DNA from: Leptospira sp. WS58.C1
GTDB lineage: Bacteria; Spirochaetota; Leptospiria; Leptospirales; Leptospiraceae
Assembly: GCF_040833995.1 (NCBI RefSeq)
Contig: NZ_CP162137.1
Coordinates: 3,146,001-3,210,000, forward strand
Length of the DNA: 64,000 nt
Reading direction: 5' to 3'
This document shows, one piece after another, positions 25,786 through 33,421 of this stretch. Below the pieces are notes generated by a model. That model was not told where the DNA came from. It made no database searches and saw only the letters and a program-made list of their open reading frames with translations. The number at the start of each line of letters is the position of its first letter. Position 1 is the first letter of the stretch. The position numbers were made by a program, and so were the translations under genes.

Positions 25786-26868
25786 ATGAATTCTAAAAAA
25801 AGAGGTACGGAAGAATTACCTCCCAGCAGATTCGATAAGATCCAAAGAGAAGTCTGGCGAGAAGATAGGATAGATCTGGAGGAGGAGTCATCCCCTTCTA
25901 CCCAATTCTTTTGGGAAAACTCCAAATCAGTTCTCACTCACAACAAATCTCCGGATATTCCATTCGATTCGAGTATCAATCCATACAGAGGTTGCGAGCA
26001 TGGATGTATTTATTGTTTCGCAAGACCGAATCATTCTTATGTGGATCTTTCACCTGGGCTGGACTTTGAAACGAAAATATTCGTGAAAAAAGAGCCCGCC
26101 AAACTTCTAGCGGAAGAATTAAGAAAGAAAAGGCAAGCTCTCGCACCTATCACAATTGGGACTGCCACGGATCCTTACCAACCGGGGGAAAGGATCTATA
26201 AGAACACCAGATCTTTGTTAGAGGTGTTGTTGGAATTCAAACAGCCGGCTGCTATCATCACCAAGTCATCCCTCATACAAAGGGATACGGACATTCTTAC
26301 CGAAATGGGAAAATTAGGAATATTGAAAGTGTTTCTTTCGATCACTACTTTGGATAAGGAGCTTTGGTCCAAGTTAGAACCTAGAGCCCCGGCTCCCGCA
26401 AGAAGAATTGAAACTCTGCGTAAATTGACTGATGCTGGAATTCCAACAGGAGTATTATTCGCCCCTGTGATCCCTTTTATCAATGATTTTGAAATGGAAA
26501 ATTTATTGGAACAGGCATCTTTATCGGGTGCGGAATCCGCAGGAATGGTATTTGTCCGATTGCCGCTCGAAGTAGCACCTCTATTCGAAGAATGGCTTAC
26601 TAGACATTTTCCTCTTAAAAAAGAAAAAGTCCTAAAAGTAATCTCAGAAGCCAGAGGAGGAAATTTATACAAAGCAACCTGGGGAGAAAGAATGAGAGGG
26701 AAGGGAAATTATGCGGAGCTTCTCCAAAAACGATTTTCGATCTCTATTAAAAGATTCGGGCTTACAAAAAGAAGAGAATTAAGGACCGACGTGTTTGCGG
26801 TACCTTCTCGTTATCTTATGAAAAAGAAAAAACACGAGGAATTCCTACCTGGACTCTTCCCGGAATAA
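25786..26868 (+). CDS. PA0069-type radical SAM protein
   Basis: A 360-residue protein with the radical SAM iron-sulfur motif Cys70-x3-Cys74-x2-Cys77 (GCEHGCIYCFARPNHSY). It is preceded by SINPYRG and followed by ITIGTATDPYQPGER and ITKSSLIQRDTDIL, the pattern of the PA0069/SplB-related subfamily. Members are distant relatives of spore photoproduct lyase, with no established reaction. The C-terminal part is basic (KRRELRTDVF, LMKKKKHEEF), perhaps for nucleic-acid contact. It stands alone on this strand. Confidence 0.85.
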   Translation: MNSKKRGTEELPPSRFDKIQREVWREDRIDLEEESSPSTQFFWENSKSVLTHNKSPDIPFDSSINPYRGCEHGCIYCFARPNHSYVDLSPGLDFETKIFVKKEPAKLLAEELRKKRQALAPITIGTATDPYQPGERIYKNTRSLLEVLLEFKQPAAIITKSSLIQRDTDILTEMGKLGILKVFLSITTLDKELWSKLEPRAPAPARRIETLRKLTDAGIPTGVLFAPVIPFINDFEMENLLEQASLSGAESAGMVFVRLPLEVAPLFEEWLTRHFPLKKEKVLKVISEARGGNLYKATWGERMRGKGNYAELLQKRFSISIKRFGLTKRRELRTDVFAVPSRYLMKKKKHEEFLPGLFPE

Positions 26869-26979
26869 GGACCAAAATGTATATTTCAGCCATTACGTTC
26901 GTTCGAAATAGTAGAAAGAAAGGATCGATCGGATAGAAATTTCCTTCCCCATTTTTCAGACAGATCGGATATTTACCGA

Positions 26980-27846
26980 ATGAATTGGGAACAAAACTAC
27001 CATCTGGAAGACGGAACCTTTGTAGGAGCAGGCGACGTATCCATCTATTATAGAGCCTACCGAGCAAAAGAAGCAGCCAATCCTAAGACCTTAGTGGTCC
27101 ATCACGGGATTGGAGAACACGGAAAAAGATACGACAATTTACTCGAAGCGCTTTCCGGAAAAGGATATAATGTTTATCTAATTGATGCAAGAGGTCACGG
27201 AAAATCCGGAGGAAGCAGAGGAGTAGTCACTCATTTTAACCAATTTTTAGCGGACCTGGATAGACTAATCGGCATCGCAAAACAAAAAGAAGGGGTCAAA
27301 CAAGTCACTCTGATGGGACATTCCATGGGAGCATTGATCTCTTTATTCTACGCGGGAGAACCTTCTCACCAGGCAAACTTAGATAGGCTCGTACTCAGCG
27401 GATTACCTATCGCGGTAAAAACGGACTTGGTTATGAATATTAAAAAAGGTGCAGGAAGTTTACTCGCAGGAGCATTCCCCACTCTAACTGTTCCAACCGG
27501 ATTAGATGTAAACGCATTATCCAGGGACAAATCCGTTGTCGAGGCTTACAAAAAAGATCCTTTAGTTCATGGTTCTGTCGGAGCTTACTTGGGAGACTTT
27601 CTTTTGAACTCGAAAGAAAAAGCTTTGGAGAAAGCGGCTCGGATCAACTTCCCAGTCTATCTATTCCACGGAAAAGAAGATTCAATTGCACTCTCCGTCG
27701 GAACAGAAGAAGCATTTAAAGTCATTCCATCCTCGGACAAGACCATGAAAATTTATGACGGTCTGTATCACGAGACCATGAATGAACTTCCGGAAGACAA
27801 AGCAAAAGTTTTGAGTGATTTAGTGAACTGGCTGCAGACACATTGA
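26980..27846 (+). CDS. Alpha/beta hydrolase, monoacylglycerol lipase-like
   Basis: A 288-residue protein of the serine-aminopeptidase S33 / lysophospholipase type. It has HHGIGEHGKRY (oxyanion region), DARGHGKSGGSRG, the nucleophile elbow GHSMG with Ser115, a C-terminal acid in HGKEDSIAL, and catalytic His264 in LYHETMNE. No signal peptide, so cytoplasmic. Likely hydrolyses monoacylglycerols or lysophospholipids; substrate is inferred from family only. Confidence 0.9.
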   Translation: MNWEQNYHLEDGTFVGAGDVSIYYRAYRAKEAANPKTLVVHHGIGEHGKRYDNLLEALSGKGYNVYLIDARGHGKSGGSRGVVTHFNQFLADLDRLIGIAKQKEGVKQVTLMGHSMGALISLFYAGEPSHQANLDRLVLSGLPIAVKTDLVMNIKKGAGSLLAGAFPTLTVPTGLDVNALSRDKSVVEAYKKDPLVHGSVGAYLGDFLLNSKEKALEKAARINFPVYLFHGKEDSIALSVGTEEAFKVIPSSDKTMKIYDGLYHETMNELPEDKAKVLSDLVNWLQTH

Positions 27847-28052
27847 TGAAACGAGAAGATTCTCCTTTTGCTGCTAACAAGAGTAGTTTATTTTAGATGT
27901 TTGGCTTCTGACTTGCCCTGAGCTGAGTATGGTCGAAAGGCGGCCATACTTCTGGATTTTGTTTGATGGGTGAACGTAAGACCATTCACTGTTTTTCGAG
28001 CGGATTGGGGAAATCGCCACCTTGGTCGTTATGCTGCGCTATTGGCAAAATT
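27847..28052 (+). other. Structured spacer before the AT-rich gene pair
   Basis: This GC-richer spacer contains a hairpin (GTATGG 27927-27932 with CCATAC 27944-27949). Its end, CTTGGTCGTTATGCTGCGC near 28021-28039, recurs as CTTGGTCGTACTGCGC in the next spacer, each time before a lipoprotein-like gene. No tRNA or integrase is adjacent. See the findings for a cassette interpretation. Confidence 0.5.
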
Positions 28053-28880
28053 ATGAAACTTAGAAGAATATTTATTCTAATACTACCATTATTCTCCTCT
28101 TGTATGACAATGGAATTGAATTATAAGGTTCGACCAAAAACGATTCAAAAAAATTTCATTATAAAATCAGTTAATAAGATAGAAGAATTAGATAAACATA
28201 CCTTTAAATTTGAATTCCCAAATCTAGATACAGAGTATGAATATGAAAATTGTTTCTCTGTTTCCTCAAAACGTTTTCATTATTGTGATTTGAACAAATC
28301 TGAGACCGTTACTTTAATTCCAGTCGTAAGTGATGCCGACTTTTATATTTTGAGCAAAAAAGGTTTTATCTATTTCGATAAAGATTACGCTTTCATACAT
28401 TCTAATCTAAAACGAAATTTTTATGACGATAGCAGAGGACAATTTGGATTCCCTAAAGCAGTCGCTATTTCAAATGACGGATTATCTAGATTAATAACAT
28501 ATCATAAACCTAGAATTGACTTAAATGACGTTTGCTATCATGAACAATATAATTCGAACTCCGATAGATTTGAATTCAAAGAAGATTGCGTAAAAGTAAG
28601 TAATAAAATAAAATTCCATCCAATGCAAAAAGTTAAATTACAAAAAGCGATTTACTTGAACATAATTGAAGATGGGTATTTTGATAGAAAAAAAGTACGC
28701 TTTATTGCAGCTAACTATAAAACTACGCTATGGATCATAATAGAAAACATTGAAGGCAAGAAGATCGAAAATCCAAACGTCTTACTATATTTACTTTATC
28801 CAGCATCGATTTTGTTTGATATTATCACTTTTCCCATACAAATCTTTGTTGTTCCTTTTGGGAAAACAGCACTAGGTTAG
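28053..28880 (+). CDS. AT-rich lipoprotein gene, unknown function
   Basis: I chose ATG 28053 (275 residues): it gives a clean signal peptide ending in PLFSSC (Cys17). A frame extension to 27963 would cover the spacer repeat. The protein is rich in Lys, Asn, Ile and Phe, following its low G+C. The C terminus is hydrophobic with LLYPASILFDIITFPIQIF, similar in feel to small YceK-like lipoproteins, but I cannot assign a family. Base composition differs sharply from flanking genes, suggesting horizontal acquisition together with the next gene. Confidence 0.7.
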   Translation: MKLRRIFILILPLFSSCMTMELNYKVRPKTIQKNFIIKSVNKIEELDKHTFKFEFPNLDTEYEYENCFSVSSKRFHYCDLNKSETVTLIPVVSDADFYILSKKGFIYFDKDYAFIHSNLKRNFYDDSRGQFGFPKAVAISNDGLSRLITYHKPRIDLNDVCYHEQYNSNSDRFEFKEDCVKVSNKIKFHPMQKVKLQKAIYLNIIEDGYFDRKKVRFIAANYKTTLWIIIENIEGKKIENPNVLLYLLYPASILFDIITFPIQIFVVPFGKTALG

Positions 28881-28977
28881 TGAATTTTGGCTGCAGAGCG
28901 AACTCGTGCCGTTGCGAACGTCGGTCAAGCTTGGTCGTACTGCGCAATTGTAATAGTTCATTCTTGGGTTAGCAATT
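28881..28977 (+). repeat. Spacer with repeated motif between AT-rich genes
   Basis: This 97-base spacer is much richer in G+C than the genes either side. It has CCGTTGCGAACG and CAAGCTTGGTCGTACTGCGC; the latter nearly repeats the end of the previous spacer (CTTGGTCGT, then CTGCGC, then ATTG). GC-rich structured spacers between AT-rich same-strand genes resemble integron cassette arrays, but no canonical attC core could be confirmed. Confidence 0.5.
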
Positions 28978-29835
28978 ATGATAAATAAATTAAAAAAAAT
29001 ATTTATTTTAAACCTTATATTAGCATCCGGATTTAATCTAAATCCAAACGATATAAAGGGACCTGAAATTTATTCCTATGTGTATGCAAAAAACGGATTA
29101 AAACTAAGATCTAACCCTGATCTTAAAGCAGACACTATTGTCATTATTCCTTATTCAAGTAGAGTAAAAATCATCACTACAAATTCCAATTTTATAGCTA
29201 TTGATGATAAAATTGGACAATGGACTTATATTTCTTATAATAATATAAATGGATGGGTGTTCAGCGGCTATCTGATTCCGGATGATCCAACCAAACTTTT
29301 AAACTTTGCCTTTACCAAAATTAATAAAAAGAATAAAAAAATTTATTCAGATTCATCCATGAATTTTTCTATTAAATATCTAAAAATTAAATCTGTTTTT
29401 AATAATTTAGCCGTCATAACATATCCGGGAACTGGACTCGAACCGGGAATGATGTCCTGGATTGATAGTCTTTGGATTTTCGATGGGAAGTCTTGGAATC
29501 CTTTTAAAAGTAATACCAATTCAGGCTATTCTGAAAAAATCAATGATAGCCCCAATAGCAAAAATATTTCTTTAATTTTAATAAATAATGACACAATCCC
29601 CGATTTAATAATCACTGAATTTTGTTGCGGATCTTCCTATAAAACTGAAATATTTCTGTCCGAAGACTTACCTAATCAATATAAAATGATTAAATCTATA
29701 AACGACCATTATCTATCTGACTTTAATTGGTTAAATCTCTGTGGAGATAATGTATATAGATTCAAATCCGCATTAGATGATACTGTAATTAAATTTAAGT
29801 TTAATTGCGATTTGCAAAAAGTTATTTTTAATTAA
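28978..29835 (+). CDS. AT-rich exported SH3-domain protein
   Basis: A 285-residue protein with an N-terminal hydrophobic signal (KKIFILNLILASGFN). Residues about 32-95 form a bacterial SH3 (SH3b) domain: NGLKLRSNPDLKADTIVIIPYSSRVKII, then GQWTYISYNNINGWVFSGYLIPD. SH3b domains often bind cell-wall peptides. The rest (100-285) contains SLILINNDTIPDLIITEFCCGSSYKTEIFL, similar to repeat-containing exported proteins, without catalytic motif. Composition is extremely AT-rich, as for its neighbour. Confidence 0.75.
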   Translation: MINKLKKIFILNLILASGFNLNPNDIKGPEIYSYVYAKNGLKLRSNPDLKADTIVIIPYSSRVKIITTNSNFIAIDDKIGQWTYISYNNINGWVFSGYLIPDDPTKLLNFAFTKINKKNKKIYSDSSMNFSIKYLKIKSVFNNLAVITYPGTGLEPGMMSWIDSLWIFDGKSWNPFKSNTNSGYSEKINDSPNSKNISLILINNDTIPDLIITEFCCGSSYKTEIFLSEDLPNQYKMIKSINDHYLSDFNWLNLCGDNVYRFKSALDDTVIKFKFNCDLQKVIFN

Positions 29836-30094
29836 ATAACAACCGGGTTTAACAGCAACTAACCGCTTCGGTATGGATTATTTAAACAATATAAACCGAT
29901 GAAAACGACCCCCGGTTATTTGATACTGTTAAACTACAAGAGACTCTTAGGTTTGATTTTCTCGGTTCTAAAACTTTTCAGTCCGGCGCCATTGCTCTTC
30001 ATTACAAAAAACGTATATGAAATGAACTCGATTCAGCTTAAAACCTGGCCCGGCTAAACCCAACGACACATGGACGAACCTTCACCAATGTGTT
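29836..30094. repeat. Interleaved inverted repeats after the AT-rich gene pair
   Basis: GTTTAACAG (29847-29855) is complementary to CTGTTAAAC (29926-29934), and AAATAACAACCGGG (29834-29847) largely to CCCGGTTATTT (29911-29921). The arms occur in the order A, B, A', B', so they cannot nest as a single hairpin. No gene found here. Confidence 0.55.
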
Positions 30095-30511
30095 TCAACC
30101 CGACGGCATTTTATCAAATGTTTTTAAGGAAGGATCGATTGTATCCCATACAAAACCGCGAACATTATAAGTAAGCGCATGAGGAGCAAATCGATCCGGT
30201 TCATCTAGGCTTCCCGCATGTACTGCGATCAGGTCCGGCATTGCGACAAAGCGCAAATAAACCGGAGTCCCACAGACAGGACAGAAGGAGTGAACCTTCA
30301 CATTGCCGCTGTCTCCCTTTACTTCCCAATGACTAGCTTCACCGGTAATCGTCATCTCAGCCCGCCCTGGAAAAGTCAGATAGGATCCATGTCCAGTACC
30401 GCTTCTCTTTTGGCAGTCACGGCACTGACAATGGTTCTGAAAGATCGGTTCTTGCTTAGTCGAATATCGGATCGCACCGCAAGCGCATCCGCCTGTGTAA
30501 GCCTTGGTCAT
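30095..30511 (-). CDS. GFA/CENP-V-type zinc protein
   Basis: A 138-residue protein of the family named for glutathione-dependent formaldehyde-activating enzyme. Zinc-binding cysteines are visible in GGCACGAIRY, NHCQCRDCQKRSG and SFCPVCGTPVYLRF, the full family set. The actual activity of most members is not known. Its start overlaps the stop of the SRPBCC gene by 4 bases, so it is third in an ArsR-SRPBCC-GFA operon. Confidence 0.9.
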   Translation of the reverse strand: MTKAYTGGCACGAIRYSTKQEPIFQNHCQCRDCQKRSGTGHGSYLTFPGRAEMTITGEASHWEVKGDSGNVKVHSFCPVCGTPVYLRFVAMPDLIAVHAGSLDEPDRFAPHALTYNVRGFVWDTIDPSLKTFDKMPSG

Positions 30512-30990
30512 GAAAGACTCCCGCTCGAAGCTGACTTCGGCTTCGCAAATACGTCGATACCCTGTCCCGTTTCAAGCAAGGACTTCAGACTAGAAAGAAC
30601 GATCGGCCAACCTTGCTGGATTCCTTTTGCCATTCCGCTTCCGGCTTCGAGTTCATCGTGAGTGACAGTTAATCGTACCATATCCTCATATTCCTCAACA
30701 TTGAAGGTCACACGACTATAGCTGTTCGGATCAGATGTTTGGGAAGGACTTGCCCAGCTGATGACCAAACGTGTCGGCGGTACAACTTCGATTACCTTAC
30801 CAACTATATTAACCGTGTGCTCCTCATTATTACGCACATGCTCCCATGTTGAACCTGGCTTCCAATCGGAGATATTCTCATGGCCCCAATAACGTTTCGT
30901 TATCTCAGGCTTAGTGATTGCTTCGAAAACCTTCTCCGGTGTCGAACGGATATAGGTCACGTAAACAAAGCTTGTCTTTTCTTTACTCAT
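30508..30990 (-). CDS. SRPBCC (AHSA1-like) protein
   Basis: A 160-residue protein of the Activator-of-Hsp90-homologue-1-like START/SRPBCC superfamily: YIRSTPEKVFEAITKPEITKRYWGHEN, WEHVRNNEEHTVNIVGKVIEVVPPTRLVISW, and YEDMVRLTVTHDELEAGSGM. These form a hydrophobic ligand pocket. The gene overlaps both neighbours by 4 bases (ArsR before, GFA after), a common arrangement for ArsR-controlled SRPBCC genes. The ligand is unknown. Confidence 0.85.
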   Translation of the reverse strand: MSKEKTSFVYVTYIRSTPEKVFEAITKPEITKRYWGHENISDWKPGSTWEHVRNNEEHTVNIVGKVIEVVPPTRLVISWASPSQTSDPNSYSRVTFNVEEYEDMVRLTVTHDELEAGSGMAKGIQQGWPIVLSSLKSLLETGQGIDVFAKPKSASSGSLS

Positions 30991-31307
30991 TCTTTCTCTC
31001 CTTCAAGTTCCTTCTTCAAATCATGCAGAAGGTTAAGCCGTTGGCGTTCGAACTTTCTCACCCATCGCTCATAGACCTCATGCAACGGTACCGGATTAAT
31101 AAAATGCAATTTTTCACGACCACGCCAAACAGTGCTGACCAAATTGGCCTCCTCGAGTATCCCAAGATGCTGGCTGGTCGATTGTCTGGCCATATCAAGA
31201 TGCTCGCAGAGTTGGTTCAGAGTCTGGCCGTTCTTCTCATAGAGAAGGTCGAGAAGCTTTCTGCGTGTTGGATCTCCTAAAGCCTTAAATACATTATCAG
31301 CATCCAT
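30987..31307 (-). CDS. ArsR-family repressor (first module)
   Basis: A 106-residue winged-helix regulator: FKALGDPTRRKLLDLLYEKNGQTLNQLCEHLDMARQSTSQHLGILEEANLV with the wing GREKLHFINPVPL. It lacks an obvious metal-binding cysteine pair, so it belongs to the metal-independent ArsR group often paired with AHSA1 genes. It opens the three-gene operon and probably represses it through the palindrome at 31327-31346. Confidence 0.9.
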   Translation of the reverse strand: MDADNVFKALGDPTRRKLLDLLYEKNGQTLNQLCEHLDMARQSTSQHLGILEEANLVSTVWRGREKLHFINPVPLHEVYERWVRKFERQRLNLLHDLKKELEGEKE

Positions 31308-31321
31308 TCGTTGCGGTTATA

Positions 31322-31351
31322 ATAATATGCAGGCAAATACCTGCATGTCAA
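31322..31351 (-). promoter_or_regulatory. ArsR operon promoter with operator between -35 and -10
   Basis: On the minus strand: TTGACA (31351-31346), an 18-base spacer, TATTAT (31327-31322). The spacer and its edges hold the perfect inverted repeat ATGCAGG-N6-CCTGCAT (31327-31346). Both elements match well, and the start of the regulator gene is 15 bases downstream, so autoregulation is likely. Confidence 0.75.
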
Positions 31352-31449
31352 GCAAAATACTCGAAAAATAACCGACCATTCGATTGATAAATGGATCGCT
31401 CGTATGGACAATAGCGAGGCAATAGGGGCCAAATGGAGAATATTTAAAA

Positions 31450-31890
31450 ATGGCAGTAAAACGAATGGATAATGTCGGCATCGTTGTCGAAGATCTCGAG
31501 GCTACGATCGCTTTATTTACCGAACTCGGTTTAGAGTTAGAAGGACAGATGCGAGTAGAAGGCTCTTGGGCGGATCATGTCGTAGGACTTGAAGGAATGC
31601 AAGTTGAGATGGCAATGATGAAAACACCAGACGGACATAGCCGCTTGGAATTATCAAGATTCATCAGGCCAAAGGTCATACATCCGGAACCCAAGAATGC
31701 TCCCGCAAACACTTTAGGGTATCTTCGTGTTATGTTTGCTGTGGACGATATTAAGGACACGATTACTCGGCTTGAAACTCACGGAGTCAAACTCGTAGGC
31801 AAACTGGAACGGTATGAGGATAGCTATTTACTTTGTTATTTGCGCACCCCCGAAGGTTTTATTATAGCGCTTGCCGAAGAACTTAAATAA
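31450..31890 (+). CDS. VOC (glyoxalase/bleomycin-resistance-like) protein
   Basis: A 146-residue protein with two beta-alpha-beta-beta-beta units: NVGIVVEDLEATIALFTELGLELEGQ and YLRVMFAVDDIKDTITRLETHGVKLVG, ending in YLLCYLRTPEGFIIALAEEL. This is the vicinal-oxygen-chelate fold. The final Glu of EGFIIALAEE is in the metal-ligand position of family enzymes. The activity cannot be told. It is divergent from the ArsR operon. Confidence 0.85.
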   Translation: MAVKRMDNVGIVVEDLEATIALFTELGLELEGQMRVEGSWADHVVGLEGMQVEMAMMKTPDGHSRLELSRFIRPKVIHPEPKNAPANTLGYLRVMFAVDDIKDTITRLETHGVKLVGKLERYEDSYLLCYLRTPEGFIIALAEELK

Positions 31891-31939
31891 GACTTAAACT
31901 ACTTAAAATAGTATTAATAAACAAATAAGGATAGATCAA

Positions 31940-32299
31940 ATGGAAAATTCGAAAATATTTGCCATGTCTTTTGCCAAAGTTTATCCAATGTACATCCAAA
32001 AGGCAGAAAGGAAAGGACGAACAAAAGCGGAAGTTGATAAGATCATCTTTTGGCTTACCGGATACGATTCGAAAAGTTTTCAAAATCAATTGAAGAATGA
32101 GGTCAGTTTCAAAGAATTTTTCGATCAGGCGCCGCATATCAATGATAATGTTTCCCTGATTAAGGGTGTTATCTGCGGCTATCGGGTAGAAGAGATCGAA
32201 GACAAACTTATGCAAAAAATCCGTTACCTAGATAAGCTGATCGACGAATTAGCAAAAGGAAAGGCGATGGAAAAAATATTACGCGGATCTGCCCAGTGA
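31940..32299 (+). CDS. DUF2200 family protein
   Basis: A 119-residue protein that matches my memory of DUF2200: it begins [38 protein letters not shown] and ends in [26 protein letters not shown] lies before the start. The family is small, cytoplasmic and uncharacterised, and is common in accessory clusters of small domains such as this one. Confidence 0.85.
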   Translation: MENSKIFAMSFAKVYPMYIQKAERKGRTKAEVDKIIFWLTGYDSKSFQNQLKNEVSFKEFFDQAPHINDNVSLIKGVICGYRVEEIEDKLMQKIRYLDKLIDELAKGKAMEKILRGSAQ

Positions 32300-32413
32300 A
32301 TCATTTTTTGCAAAATGGCAAATATCCTTCTGCATTCGAGCTATCGGAAACTCCCGCAAAGTAAGGATGATTATGCAATCATCCTCAGCGGCAAAAAGAA
32401 ACCGACCTCATTA

Positions 32414-32440
32414 GCGCATAGGCGAACTTCGCCCATGCGC
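32414..32440. terminator. Strong hairpin between convergent genes
   Basis: GCGCAT-A-GGCGAA (32414-32426) pairs with TTCGCC-C-ATGCGC (32428-32440), a long GC-rich stem. It lies between the DUF2200 gene and the convergent SRPBCC gene. It lacks a T run directly adjacent, so it may be a terminator or a REP-like palindrome. Confidence 0.5.
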
Positions 32441-32495
32441 GTTACAAACAGTCTCATTCGCTCCCTTACTAACACGAAATACTGTCGATTTAGAT

Positions 32496-33008
32496 TTACC
32501 CTAAGAGCTCTGCCAATAGTTTATCCAATACTATACAAAGTTCCTTCCAAGCTTCAACTGCACCGATTTCCATTTCGCGTACTTCGGCAGAAGCAAATTT
32601 GACCACGTGAGTCATAAGAGTTAGATTGCCCTCGGTTGTAAAGGTGCGCGACTCTACAGTAGCATCCGGATTTTGCGGACCATCCGGATTAAACGTGGAC
32701 ATGTCTGTCGCATAATTCTCGTCATTCGCTACTTTCTCGGGCACGATTACTTCCAAGAACTTTCCATAAACACCCATTTTGGTTCCTTTTTGATCCACAA
32801 AGACGTATAGGTATTTGCCTCCAACCCTAAGATCATTCTCAATAGTTGCAAGTGTCCAACCTTCCGGTCCGGTCAACCAACGACGCATCAGCTCGGGTTT
32901 AGTGAAACAATCGAATACCAATTGTCGAGGCGCGGCAAAATACCGTGTAGCGACAACTTCTCTTTCTCCTCGAAGCTCTACCTTCAGTTCTTTTAGATCT
33001 GCTTTCAT
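32496..33008 (-). CDS. SRPBCC (AHSA1-like) protein, second module
   Basis: I chose the ATG at 33008 (170 residues) because AGGAGACG precedes it and the frame above (to 33086) lies inside the ArsR gene. It has the AHSA1 signature ATRYFAAPRQLVFDCFTKPELMRRWLTGPEGW, VGGKYLYVFVDQKG, YGKFLEVIVPEKV, and AVEAWKELCIVLDKL. It starts 2 bases after the ArsR stop and is the effector half of an ArsR-SRPBCC pair. Confidence 0.85.
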   Translation of the reverse strand: MKADLKELKVELRGEREVVATRYFAAPRQLVFDCFTKPELMRRWLTGPEGWTLATIENDLRVGGKYLYVFVDQKGTKMGVYGKFLEVIVPEKVANDENYATDMSTFNPDGPQNPDATVESRTFTTEGNLTLMTHVVKFASAEVREMEIGAVEAWKELCIVLDKLLAELLG

Positions 33009-33010
33009 TT

Positions 33011-33349
33011 CTATTCGTCTCCTATTGTTTGCATCGTCTTCAATTCTTCGAGAAGCCCATCCAGCGAATGATAGCGTTTCTCCCACATCTGGCGGTATTT
33101 CTCAATCCAATCCGTGGCTTTTTTGAGAGGAGCAGTCTCCAATCGGCGCGGTCGCTCTTGTGCACGGATCGTAGTCGAGATAAGACCTGCGTCCTCCAAA
33201 ACCTTGAGATGACGTGATATTGCCGGCTGGCTCATTTTGAATGGTTTAGCGAGTTCCATGACAGTTGAGTCACCTTTGGCGAGACGCATAAGTATCGCGC
33301 GGCGAGTCGGATCGGCAAGTGCAGCAAAGGTAGAATCGAGAGTTTGCAT
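33011..33349 (-). CDS. ArsR-family repressor (second module)
   Basis: A 112-residue winged-helix protein: STFAALADPTRRAILMRLAKGDSTVMELAKPFKMSQPAISRHLKVLEDAGLI, wing RAQERPRRLETAPLKKATDWIEKYR. This is the standard SdpR/ArsR subgroup linked to SRPBCC genes. It directly precedes an SRPBCC gene; this pair differs in sequence from the 30987 module. Operator-like repeats lie upstream. Confidence 0.9.
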   Translation of the reverse strand: MQTLDSTFAALADPTRRAILMRLAKGDSTVMELAKPFKMSQPAISRHLKVLEDAGLISTTIRAQERPRRLETAPLKKATDWIEKYRQMWEKRYHSLDGLLEELKTMQTIGDE

Positions 33350-33359
33350 ATCTACGTTA

Positions 33360-33397
33360 TTATATAATCATATAGTTATATAAAGACGAAATGTCAA
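33360..33397 (-). promoter_or_regulatory. Promoter and operator of second ArsR module
   Basis: On the minus strand: TTGACA (33397-33392), a 17-base spacer and TATATG (33374-33369). Two copies of the palindrome TTATATAA (33360-33367 and 33376-33383) are separated by 8 bases and overlap the -10. This resembles ArsR-type operators. Confidence 0.6.
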
Positions 33398-33421
33398 ACC
33401 TTTTTTAGCCCCTTTTTTTCC

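Noticed and set aside
28021..28052. Integron attC site
   Set aside because: GTCGTTATGC resembles an attC right end, but paired core sites (RYYYAAC with GTTRRRY) could not be defined; kept only as a cassette-like observation.
30918..31280. 120-codon plus-strand frame
   Set aside because: Antisense to the ArsR gene and part of the SRPBCC gene.
31883..32215. 110-codon minus-strand frame
   Set aside because: Antisense to the DUF2200 gene, which is a clear family match.
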